64,000 nucleotides of DNA from Chitinilyticum litopenaei DSM 21440 (GTDB lineage Bacteria > Pseudomonadota > Gammaproteobacteria > Burkholderiales > Chitinibacteraceae), in assembly GCF_000428145.1 (NCBI RefSeq), contig NZ_ATZJ01000007.1, forward strand, positions 1 through 64,000, written 5' to 3'. Positions 28,204 to 36,604 of the stretch are shown here, piece after piece. The position numbers were made by a program, and so were the translations under genes. The stretch's first letter is position 1; every line of letters begins with the position of its first letter. The notes beneath the pieces are model-generated. The model made no database searches, was not told where the DNA came from, and worked only from the letters and a program-made list of their open reading frames with translations.

Positions 28204-29100
28204 TCAGATCGGAATCCCGATGGCCTCGATGACGCGCAGGTTCAGCTGCTGGCCGATGTCGCGGCTCAGCTCGCCCAGCAGCTCTTCGTCGACCTGTACC
28301 GGAAAGTAGTCCAGTTTTTTGCCGGTGGCGCTCATGTGCCAGTCACCGTCGCGGCCGATCACCCGCAGTTCGGCGTGGCAGGCCGGGCACCAGGCGCGGT
28401 CGCCCGAGCGCGAGCGGCGTGTCACGCTGACGGTCGGGCCACAGGTCGGGCAGTTCTGCAAGGGAATGCCGGGTTCGCTGTGGCCGACGATATGGTGCAG
28501 GCGGCCGCTGCGCCCCAGCGCAATCAAGCGCTCGCCCCAGTCCGCGTCGAACTGCGTCCCCAGGTTTTCGCGAATCTGCTGCAGAGCCCTGTCGATGGGC
28601 ATGCCCTTGCGGTAGGGACGGTTGGAGGTCATCGCGTCAAAGGCGTCGGCCAGGGCGACGATGCGCGCATCCAGCGGAATGGCCTCGTCAACCAGGCGAT
28701 AAGGATAGCCGCGCCCGTCCGGGCGCTCGTGGTGCATGGCGATGCTGCTGCGGATCAGCGGCGCCAGCGGGTGCTGGACGATCATTTTCTCGCCCACCGA
28801 CGGGTGGCTTTGCATGATGGCGTATTCCCCGTCGCTCAGCGGCCCGGTCTTGTTGAGAATGGCGTCGGGGACGGCAACCTTGCCAAAATCGTGCAGAAAG
28901 CCGCCCAGCGCCAGGCGCGCGACATCATGGCCGTCCAGCCCGGCATCTTCGGCGAGCAGTCGGGAAAACTGCGCGACGCGCCAGAGATGACCGCCGGTGT
29001 AGGCATCGCGAGCTTCGACGAGCAGGGCAACGGTGTGCAGGCTTTTCAGCAGGTGAGCGAGCAGGGCGGACATGGGCATTTCCGGTAGCGGATCATGCAC
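28204..29100 (-). CDS. HD-GYP domain protein with C-terminal zinc-ribbon-like region
   Basis: A 298-residue protein with a complete HD-GYP core: HDFGKVAVPDAIL (HD) and HHERPDGRGYP (HHxxxDGxGYP variant), residues ~35-190. This suggests a cyclic-di-GMP phosphodiesterase. The remaining ~110 residues contain CPTC and CPAC pairs spaced about 27 residues apart, a probable zinc ribbon. There is no receiver or sensor domain. The start at 29100 has AAGG seven bases upstream; later ATGs at 29076 and 29070 are possible. Confidence 0.9.
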   Translation of the reverse strand: MHDPLPEMPMSALLAHLLKSLHTVALLVEARDAYTGGHLWRVAQFSRLLAEDAGLDGHDVARLALGGFLHDFGKVAVPDAILNKTGPLSDGEYAIMQSHPSVGEKMIVQHPLAPLIRSSIAMHHERPDGRGYPYRLVDEAIPLDARIVALADAFDAMTSNRPYRKGMPIDRALQQIRENLGTQFDADWGERLIALGRSGRLHHIVGHSEPGIPLQNCPTCGPTVSVTRRSRSGDRAWCPACHAELRVIGRDGDWHMSATGKKLDYFPVQVDEELLGELSRDIGQQLNLRVIEAIGIPI

Positions 29101-29194
29101 TTACCTTAGCAGGCTGGCGGCCGGCTGCCCGTGCTGCAAGGCCCCTGGCCGGCGCACCCTTGTCACCGAGGTGATGCAGAGTAACACCATCACA

Positions 29195-29243
29195 GGGTAT
29201 TGCCCCGCAGCCCTTTGCAGCAATTGGCTACAGGGCAATACCC
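29195..29243. repeat. 49-bp palindromic repeat family, copy next to mfd stop
   Basis: Starts GGGTATTGCCCCGCAGCC and ends GGCTACAGGGCAATACCC. It ends 4 bases from the mfd stop codon. Confidence 0.88.
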
Positions 29244-29247
29244 ATGA

Positions 29248-32200
29248 TTATTTCTGCTGCAACTCCGTCAGCAGCTCCTTGACGCGTACCGTGCGCAGCG
29301 GAGGCTCCGGCCAGTTGCCGTCGATGCGCAGACGGTCGGGCGGCAGCATCTTGTAATGCTTCTTGCTTTGCACCAGCTGGATGATGCGGAAGGGCTCGAT
29401 GACGGTGTTCTGCGCAAAGGTCAGCACAATGGCCGTATCGGCCGCGTCGATCTTCTGGATGCCCAGCGGTTTGGCCAGCATTCTGAGTTTGTGGCAATCG
29501 AGCAGCACGCGCGCGGCGTCGGGCAAGAGGCCGAAGCGGTCGATCAGTTCCTGCGTCAGTTCATCCAGTTCATCGGCCGTTTCGCAGTTGGCGAGCCGCT
29601 TGTAGAGGCTCAGGCGCTCGTGCACGTCCGGGCAGTAATCATCGGGCAAGAGCGCCGGCGCGTGCAGATTGATCTCGGTTGTCACGCCCAGCGGTTGCGA
29701 CAGATCGGGCTCCTTGCCGGCTTTCAGCGCCTTCACAGCTTCCTTGAGCATCTGCGAGTAGAGCGCAAAGCCGATTTCCTGCATCTCGCCCGACTGCGAA
29801 TCGCCGAGCACCTCGCCGGCGCCGCGGATTTCCAGATCATGCATGGCCAGATAGAAACCGGAACCGAGGTCTTCCATCTGCTGGATCGCTTCCAGGCGCT
29901 TTTTTGCATCGCCCGACAGGCCTTCCACATCGGGAACCAGCAGGTAGGCATAGGCCTGGTGGTGGCTGCGCCCGACGCGACCGCGCATCTGGTGCAATTG
30001 CGCGAGGCCGAACTTGTCGGCGCGGTTCATGACGATGGTATTGGCGTTGGGAATGTCGATGCCGGTTTCGATGATGGTCGTGCACAGCAGCACATTGAAG
30101 CGCTGCGCCGAGAAATCGCGCATCACATGCTCAAGCTCTCTTTCCCGCATCTGGCCATGGGCAATGCCGATGCGCGCCTCGGGCAAGAGCGCGGCGAGTT
30201 TTTCGCGCATATTGTCGATGGTGTCGACCTCGTTATGCAGGAAGAACACCTGGCCGCCACGCTTCAGTTCACGCAGGCAAGCCTCGCGGATGATGCCGTC
30301 CGAGAACTTGGCGACAAAGGTTTTGACTGAGAGGCGTTTCGAGGGCGCGGTGGCGATCACCGAGAAATCGCGGATGCCTTCCAGGCTCATCGCCAGCGTA
30401 CGCGGAATCGGCGTCGCGGTGAGCGTGAGCACGTCGACATTCGCGCGCAGCGCCTTCAATTGTTCCTTCTGGCGCACGCCAAAGCGGTGCTCCTCGTCGA
30501 TGATGACCAGGCCCAGATTCTTGAATACCACGTCCGGCTGCACCAGCTTGTGCGTGCCGATGACGATGTCGACCGTGCCTTCCGCCAGCCCCTTGATCGC
30601 GGCGGCGGTTTCCTTGCCCGAGCGGAAGCGGCTGAGCTCGGATATCTTGATCGGCCAATCGGCAAAGCGGTCGCTGAAGGTCTGGAAATGCTGCTCGGCC
30701 AGCAGGGTGGTCGGCACCAGCACGGCGACCTGCTTGCCGCCGGCCACCGCGGCAAAGGCCGCACGCAGCGCGACCTCGGTTTTGCCAAAGCCCACGTCGC
30801 CGCAGACGAGTCGATCCATCGGTTTGCCAATGCGCATGTCGACCAGCACCGCTTCGATGGCGGCGGCCTGGTCGGCCGTTTCCTCGAAGCCGAACCCCGC
30901 GGCAAACGCTTCGTAATCGCGGTGCGTCCAATCGAAGGCATGGCCTTCGCGCGCGGCGCGGCGGGCGTAGAGATTCAGCAATTCGGCCGCCGTGTCGCGC
31001 ACCTGCTCGGCGGCGCGGCGCTTGGCCTTGTCCCAGGAGCCACTGCCCAGCTTGTGCATCGGCGCGGCATCGCCGGCGGCGCCGGAATAGCGGCTGATGA
31101 CGTGCAGCTGGCTGACGGGCACATAGAGCTTGTCGCCACCGGAGTATTCCAGCAGCAACAGCTCGGTCGGTCCGTCGCCCAAATCCATGCTGATCAGACC
31201 CTGATAGCGGCCGATGCCGTGCGCCTCGTGCACGACCGCGTCGCCGACCTTCAGCTCGGTCAGGTCGCGCAGCATCGCATCGGTATTGCTGCGTTTCTGC
31301 TGGCGACGGTTGCGGCCGTTGGCGGCGCTGGCGTAGAGATTGGCCTCGGTGACAAAGGCCACGCGATCGGCGCTGCGGATAAACCCCTGCACCAGCGGGC
31401 TGGCGACCAGCAGCACCGGGTCGCGCAGTGTTGCCACCTGTTGCCAGGTTTCCGCCAGCACGACCTTGATGCCATATTCGGCCAAGTATTGCGCCATGGT
31501 TTCGCGCCGCCCCAGGCTCTCGGCGCAGATCACCGCGCGGCCTGGGTGGCTGGCGAGGAAGTTCTGCAACTTGGCCAGCGGATTCTCCGCGCGACGGTCG
31601 ACGTCAAGCGGCGGCAGGCTCTGGTAGGCGGGCTCGGTCGTCGCGTCGGAAATGCTGCCAATCTCGATGCGTCGCCAGGCCTTGGCGGCACCGGCAAAGG
31701 CATCGGGCATCAGAAAAAGTTCGCGCGGCGCCAGCACCGGCCGCTCGGGGTCGGCCACCGACAGCTTGTGGCGCTCCTGCACGTCCAGCCAGAACTGTGC
31801 GGCAGCGTCGTGGATGGCGCCATGCATGACCAGCAGCGCCTGCGCCGGCAGATAGTCAAAGAGCGTCGCCGCGCCGTCGAAAAACAGCGGCAGGTAGTAT
31901 TCGATGCCGGCGGGAATCAGCCCGTTGCTGACATCCTTGTAGAGCCGGCTCTTGCTCGGATCACCCTCGAACACCTCGCGGAAACGCTGGCGGAACTTGC
32001 TGCGGCCCGCGTCGTCGGTGGGGAACTCGCGCGCGGGCAGCAGGCGGATTTCCGGCACCGGATACAGGCTGCGCTGCGTATCGACGTCAAAGGTGCGGAT
32101 CGATTCAATCTCGTCGTCAAAGAGGTCGAGGCGGAACGGCAGCGTCGAGCCCATGGGAAAGAGGTCGATCAGGCCGCCGCGGATCGAAAACTCGCCCTGG

Positions 32201-32661
32201 CCATAAACCTGCGTGACATGGCTATAGCCGGAAAACACCAGGTCGCCGCGCAGCTTTTCCGGATCGAGCTTCTGGCCCTTCTGGATAAAGAAGCTATGCC
32301 CCGTGATGTATTCGACGGGAGCCAAGAGCCCCATTGCCGTCTGGACGGATACCAGCAGGATATCGACCTGACCATTGCGCAGCTGCCACAGCGCGGCAAG
32401 ACGCTCGGACACCAGCTCCTGATGCGGGCTGAAATGGTCGTAGGGCAGGGTTTCCCAGTCCGGCAGCAGGGCGACCGCCTGCCCGGGCAAAAGCCAGGCC
32501 AGCTCGTCCTTCAGGCGCAGCGCATCCTGGGCCTGGGCGCAAAAGACGATCAGCGGGCTGGCCTGGGCGGCCAGCGCGGCCAGTTCAAGGGCATCGGCCG
32601 AACCGGGCGGCTGCGCCACGCGCAGTCGTTCGCCGGGCTTGGGCAGGGCGGGCAGGGTCAT
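29248..32661 (-). CDS. mfd: Transcription-repair coupling factor Mfd
   Basis: A 1137-residue ATP-dependent translocase that removes stalled RNA polymerase and recruits UvrA. Order: UvrB-like region (~10-350), RNA-polymerase interaction domain with KVGDAVVHEAHGIGRY (~470-540), RecG-like motor (Walker A GDVGFGKTEVA, DEEHRFG, TATPIPRTLAMS, QMRGRVGRS) and the C-terminal TRCF domain. Start at 32661 (MTLPALPKPGERL) chosen because upstream residues are unlike the family. Confidence 0.96.
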   Translation of the reverse strand: MTLPALPKPGERLRVAQPPGSADALELAALAAQASPLIVFCAQAQDALRLKDELAWLLPGQAVALLPDWETLPYDHFSPHQELVSERLAALWQLRNGQVDILLVSVQTAMGLLAPVEYITGHSFFIQKGQKLDPEKLRGDLVFSGYSHVTQVYGQGEFSIRGGLIDLFPMGSTLPFRLDLFDDEIESIRTFDVDTQRSLYPVPEIRLLPAREFPTDDAGRSKFRQRFREVFEGDPSKSRLYKDVSNGLIPAGIEYYLPLFFDGAATLFDYLPAQALLVMHGAIHDAAAQFWLDVQERHKLSVADPERPVLAPRELFLMPDAFAGAAKAWRRIEIGSISDATTEPAYQSLPPLDVDRRAENPLAKLQNFLASHPGRAVICAESLGRRETMAQYLAEYGIKVVLAETWQQVATLRDPVLLVASPLVQGFIRSADRVAFVTEANLYASAANGRNRRQQKRSNTDAMLRDLTELKVGDAVVHEAHGIGRYQGLISMDLGDGPTELLLLEYSGGDKLYVPVSQLHVISRYSGAAGDAAPMHKLGSGSWDKAKRRAAEQVRDTAAELLNLYARRAAREGHAFDWTHRDYEAFAAGFGFEETADQAAAIEAVLVDMRIGKPMDRLVCGDVGFGKTEVALRAAFAAVAGGKQVAVLVPTTLLAEQHFQTFSDRFADWPIKISELSRFRSGKETAAAIKGLAEGTVDIVIGTHKLVQPDVVFKNLGLVIIDEEHRFGVRQKEQLKALRANVDVLTLTATPIPRTLAMSLEGIRDFSVIATAPSKRLSVKTFVAKFSDGIIREACLRELKRGGQVFFLHNEVDTIDNMREKLAALLPEARIGIAHGQMRERELEHVMRDFSAQRFNVLLCTTIIETGIDIPNANTIVMNRADKFGLAQLHQMRGRVGRSHHQAYAYLLVPDVEGLSGDAKKRLEAIQQMEDLGSGFYLAMHDLEIRGAGEVLGDSQSGEMQEIGFALYSQMLKEAVKALKAGKEPDLSQPLGVTTEINLHAPALLPDDYCPDVHERLSLYKRLANCETADELDELTQELIDRFGLLPDAARVLLDCHKLRMLAKPLGIQKIDAADTAIVLTFAQNTVIEPFRIIQLVQSKKHYKMLPPDRLRIDGNWPEPPLRTVRVKELLTELQQK

Positions 32662-32800
32662 GTGTAGTGCCGGTGATGCAAAAAAGGGAGCAATTATAGC
32701 CCAGCGCCCGCCACCGCTCGGAAGCAATTGATTTTTTGGGGCGTTTGCCGAATCATTGCCCTTGCCCGTTGCCGACGGGCGGGGGGAGAGAAAAACGATC

Positions 32801-35665
32801 ATGACCGAAACGGCTTCCGACCGTGTGCGCCATTATTTAGTGTCTGGCATTTTCATTACGGGTATGGTTCTGCTGCATTTGTACGGCGGAGCCTATGGGG
32901 CAATACCCTGTTACGGTATCTTGCTGTCCTGTAGCGTGCCGGTGCTTGCCACCGGCCGACTGCGCAGCAAGCTGCTGGTGCTCGCCGGCCTGCTTGGCTT
33001 TTTCCTGCTGAATTTCCCCGTCCTGCCGGCCTTGCTGCTGGCGGCTGTGTTCTTCACCTGTGGCATCTGGGTGGCGGCGGCATTGCCCAACCGGCTGCGC
33101 ACCTTCCACCTGCCCGATGTGCGCCAGTTGCTCATCCGTGGCGTGCTGGCGTCTTCGCTGCTCGTGTCGCTGCTGGTCACCGTGCTGGTGCGCGATGCCG
33201 GCAGCAACCTGCTGGACTGGTCACAGGCCACGCTGATCAATATGGCGGCGACCAGCCTGGCCATGCTGCTGCTCTTGCCCTTGCTGCACTCATGGGAGCG
33301 CCGCCGCTGGCGCTGGTCTTCGGCGGGCGAGCTGCTGCTGCAGGCGGCCTTGGCGGCCACCGCCTGCGCGCTGGCTGCGCGCGATGGCCAGACGCTGCCG
33401 GGCCTGCTGTTTCTGGTCTTCCCGCTGATGATCTGGGCAACGCAGCACCGGCTCTATCCCGGGTTTCTGGCCGTGGGCTTCGCCGCGACACTGGCCACCC
33501 TGCTGGCACTGACGCACAGCGTCCATGCTCCCGGCGCCTGGGACTGGCTGGGCCACCTGCTGTTCCTGAATGCGCTGCTGGCCACCGGCTTTTTGCTGGC
33601 GGCCTCGGGCAGCGATGAGCTGGACATGTCGCGCGCACTGCTCAAGGAGCAGCAAAAGCTGGCGCGCCTGCTCGACGATGTGCCGACCTACATCTTCATC
33701 GAAGACCTGCAAGGGCGTTTCACCTATGTCAACCGCGCCTTTGCCGCGCTGACCGGGCACGCAGCCGAGGCACTGATCGGTCAGCCCGCCAGCAGCTTCT
33801 GCGACTCGCTGAGCCAGCCGGGGCACCAGCCCGTGGTCGGGCCGCAACCCTTTGAATGGCAGGTGGTAGGCGCCACCGGCGAGCATGTGCTGCTGGGCAG
33901 CTGCTTTGCATTGAGCGACAGCCAGGGCGAAGTCTACGGTCGCGGCTTTGCCGCCTCGGACATCAGCGAGCGGGTGCTGGCCGACGAGCAGGCGCGCCTT
34001 ACCGCCAAGGTGTTCGACAATGCTTCGGAAGGCATCCTGATCACCGATGGCGCCGGGGTGATCATTGCCGTGAACGCGGCCTTCTGCCAGATCACCGGCT
34101 ATGGCGCCGCCGAGGTAATCGGTCGCCGCTCGCGCATGTTCGTGCCACAGGCTTCGGGCCAGAATGCCGAATTGCAGCAGACGCTGCAGCAGGGCGGGCA
34201 ATGGCAGGGCGAAATGATGGATCGTCGCCGCAACGGCGAGCGCTATCCGGCCTGGCTCTCGATCAGCGCCGTGCGCGGCAATGACGGGCGCGTCACGCAC
34301 TGCGTGGGCGTGTTCAGCGACATCACGGCGCGCAAGCAAAGTGAAGCGCGCCTGCATTACCTGGCCAATCATGACACACTGACCGGCCTCTTGAATCGCG
34401 CCGGTCTGCAGGAACAGCTGCGCCGCCATATCGGCCAGAGCCAGGCAAGCCATCAGCCGCTGGCACTGCTGTTCATCGATCTGGACCGCTTCAAGGGTGT
34501 GAACGACAGCTATGGGCATGCGCTTGGCGACGCACTGCTGCAGCAGGTGGCGGGACGCCTGCGCACCAGCCTGAAGGATGAGGACCTGATCGCCCGCCTG
34601 GGCGGTGATGAATTCACCGTGGTGCTTGATGACGCGCCGTGCCACGCCACGCTGGCGACGATTGCCGATTGCCTGGTCGACGAACTGGCCCGCCCTTACC
34701 GAGTGGAGGGGCACGAGCTTTATCTGACCTGCAGCATCGGCGTCAGCCGCTATCCGGACGACGCCGACGATGCGCAAAGCCTGCTGCGCACCGCCGACAT
34801 CGCCATGTATCGGGCCAAGGAGCTGGGCAAGAACAATTACCAGTTCTACGCCAGCGAACTCAATACCCGCGTGAGCGAGCGCATGAAACTTGAGGGCGAA
34901 ATGCGCCGGGCGCTGCGCGAGCGCCAATTCCAGCTGCATTACCAGCCGCAGTACAGTCTGAGCACTCAGGAGCTGATCGGCGTGGAAGCATTGCTGCGCT
35001 GGCATTCGCCCAGCCGCGGCCCGGTAAGCCCGGCAGATTTCATTCCAGCCGCCGAAGAGTCGGGGCTGATCATCCCCCTGGGCGAATGGATTTTGCGCAC
35101 GGCCTGCCTGCAGATGCGCAGCTGGCTTGACGAGAACGTGGACATCCCTGTGGTGGCGGTGAATCTGTCACCCCGCCAGTTCGTGATGCACAAGCTGGTC
35201 GATATGGTGCGCAAGGCTCTGGACGAGGCCCGCATTCCGGCTCAGCGCCTCGAGCTGGAAATCACCGAGGGCATGATCATGCAAAACCCGGAAGAAGCCG
35301 TGGCCATCCTGCGCGATTTGCGTGCCATGGGGGTCAAGGTGTCGATCGACGATTTCGGCACCGGCTATTCCTCGCTGTCCAATCTGCGCAATTTCCCGCT
35401 GGATGCGCTGAAGATTGACCGCTCCTTCATCTGCAACCTGCCGCATGACGATGACAATGCCGCGATAACGGCAGCCATTGTTGCGCTGGCGCGGAAATTG
35501 CGGCTGACGGTGGTGGCGGAAGGAGTAGAATCCGCAGCCCAGGCCGATTATCTGGGCAGCCTGGGTTGCCACGTTGCCCAGGGCTTTCATTACAGTCCGG
35601 CGCTTTCTGGCACACAACTGCCCCAGCAGCTGAGCAGGGACGCACAGCTGGCACTGGCCTGCTGA
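32801..35665 (+). CDS. MASE1-PAS-PAS-GGDEF-EAL protein
   Basis: A 954-residue cyclic-di-GMP enzyme. Residues ~10-265 are a hydrophobic MASE1-like membrane sensor, followed by two PAS domains (~280-400 and ~405-525). The GGDEF domain (~530-690) has LGGDEF intact. The EAL domain (~705-940) has EALLRW, NLSPRQF, DDFGTGYSSL and AEGVES, so phosphodiesterase residues look complete. The inhibitory I-site upstream of GGDEF reads KDED instead of RxxD. Start at 32801 has GGAGAG upstream. Codons ~20-36 coincide with a 49-bp repeat copy. Confidence 0.92.
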   Translation: MTETASDRVRHYLVSGIFITGMVLLHLYGGAYGAIPCYGILLSCSVPVLATGRLRSKLLVLAGLLGFFLLNFPVLPALLLAAVFFTCGIWVAAALPNRLRTFHLPDVRQLLIRGVLASSLLVSLLVTVLVRDAGSNLLDWSQATLINMAATSLAMLLLLPLLHSWERRRWRWSSAGELLLQAALAATACALAARDGQTLPGLLFLVFPLMIWATQHRLYPGFLAVGFAATLATLLALTHSVHAPGAWDWLGHLLFLNALLATGFLLAASGSDELDMSRALLKEQQKLARLLDDVPTYIFIEDLQGRFTYVNRAFAALTGHAAEALIGQPASSFCDSLSQPGHQPVVGPQPFEWQVVGATGEHVLLGSCFALSDSQGEVYGRGFAASDISERVLADEQARLTAKVFDNASEGILITDGAGVIIAVNAAFCQITGYGAAEVIGRRSRMFVPQASGQNAELQQTLQQGGQWQGEMMDRRRNGERYPAWLSISAVRGNDGRVTHCVGVFSDITARKQSEARLHYLANHDTLTGLLNRAGLQEQLRRHIGQSQASHQPLALLFIDLDRFKGVNDSYGHALGDALLQQVAGRLRTSLKDEDLIARLGGDEFTVVLDDAPCHATLATIADCLVDELARPYRVEGHELYLTCSIGVSRYPDDADDAQSLLRTADIAMYRAKELGKNNYQFYASELNTRVSERMKLEGEMRRALRERQFQLHYQPQYSLSTQELIGVEALLRWHSPSRGPVSPADFIPAAEESGLIIPLGEWILRTACLQMRSWLDENVDIPVVAVNLSPRQFVMHKLVDMVRKALDEARIPAQRLELEITEGMIMQNPEEAVAILRDLRAMGVKVSIDDFGTGYSSLSNLRNFPLDALKIDRSFICNLPHDDDNAAITAAIVALARKLRLTVVAEGVESAAQADYLGSLGCHVAQGFHYSPALSGTQLPQQLSRDAQLALAC
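32860..32908. repeat. Possible 49-bp repeat copy inside coding sequence
   Basis: Starts GGGTATGGTTCTGCTGC and ends GGGGCAATACCC, exactly 49 bases, and matches copy 1 at about 28 of 49 positions, best at both ends. It is read in frame in the N-terminal membrane region of the GGDEF-EAL gene. Confidence 0.55.
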
Positions 35666-35699
35666 GTGTGGCCAGCCCCCGGAATCAGGACACTATTTG

Positions 35700-36446
35700 A
35701 TGCAGAAGAAAACCATCCACGGCTTTCATGCCGTGCTCGCGCGACTGCGCCGGACCCCCGATAGCGTGCTGGAGATTTACTTCTCCAGCGATCGCAATGA
35801 TGCGCGCATGAAGGATGTGCTGCAGCTTGCCGAACGCACTGGGCGCAAGGTGCATGGTGTCAGCGGCGACCGTCTGGACGGCCTGACCGGCCATGCGCGC
35901 CATCAGGGCGTGGCGGCACTGATCGACGCGGGCCGCAGCTATGTGGCGCTGGAAGACGTGCTTGATGATCTGCAGGAGCCGCCGCTCCTGCTGGTTCTCG
36001 ACGGCGTGACCGACCCGCACAATCTCGGTGCCTGCCTGCGCGTGGCCGACGCCATGGGCGCCCATGCCGTGATCGCCCCCAAAGACAAATCGGTAGGCCT
36101 GACGGCCACCGTTTCCAAAGTGGCTTGCGGCGCTGCAGAAGTGCTCCCCTACATCATGGTGACGAATCTGGCACGCACGCTGCGCGACCTGAAAGACCAG
36201 GGCGTGTGGATTGCCGGCACGGCAGCGGAAGGATCGACCGATTTGTTCCATTTCCAGCAAACCGGTCCGCTGGCCTGGGTGCTGGGCGCGGAAGGCGACG
36301 GCATGCGCCGGCTGACCCGCGAGCTGTGCGATGTGCTGGTGTCGATCCCGATGTTCGGTTCGGTCGAAAGCTTGAACGTCTCCGTGGCCAGCGGCATTGT
36401 TCTGGCTGAAAGCCGGCGGCAGCGCCAGATGGGCCATACGGCCTGA
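35700..36446 (+). CDS. rlmB: 23S rRNA (guanosine-2'-O-)-methyltransferase RlmB
   Basis: A 248-residue SpoU-family enzyme that methylates G2251 of 23S rRNA. The substrate-binding N-terminal domain (1-75) includes IHGFHAVLARL. The knotted SPOUT domain has DGVTDPHNLGACLRVADA, LGAEGDGMRRL and IPMFGSVESLNVSVA. The ATG at 35700 has AGGA ten bases upstream. It follows the GGDEF-EAL gene after 34 bases. Confidence 0.96.
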   Translation: MQKKTIHGFHAVLARLRRTPDSVLEIYFSSDRNDARMKDVLQLAERTGRKVHGVSGDRLDGLTGHARHQGVAALIDAGRSYVALEDVLDDLQEPPLLLVLDGVTDPHNLGACLRVADAMGAHAVIAPKDKSVGLTATVSKVACGAAEVLPYIMVTNLARTLRDLKDQGVWIAGTAAEGSTDLFHFQQTGPLAWVLGAEGDGMRRLTRELCDVLVSIPMFGSVESLNVSVASGIVLAESRRQRQMGHTA

Positions 36447-36467
36447 TCACTCCGCTTGCAGCGAAGG

Positions 36468-36492
36468 CAGGCCCGGCAGATTGTCGGGCCTG
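36468..36492 (+). terminator. Terminator-like hairpin after rlmB
   Basis: CAGGCCCG and CGGGCCTG pair around a 9-base loop, 22 bases after the rlmB stop, followed by TTGCATTT (weak T tract). Confidence 0.6.
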
Positions 36493-36604
36493 TTGCATTT
36501 CGATGCGCAGAAATGCAACAGAACAGGTGATTCGGCAGCGGTCATACCCCTGCAGCGTGCAGTTCACTAGAATGGTGCCTGCTGAAATTTGCCAGACCCT
36601 GCCC

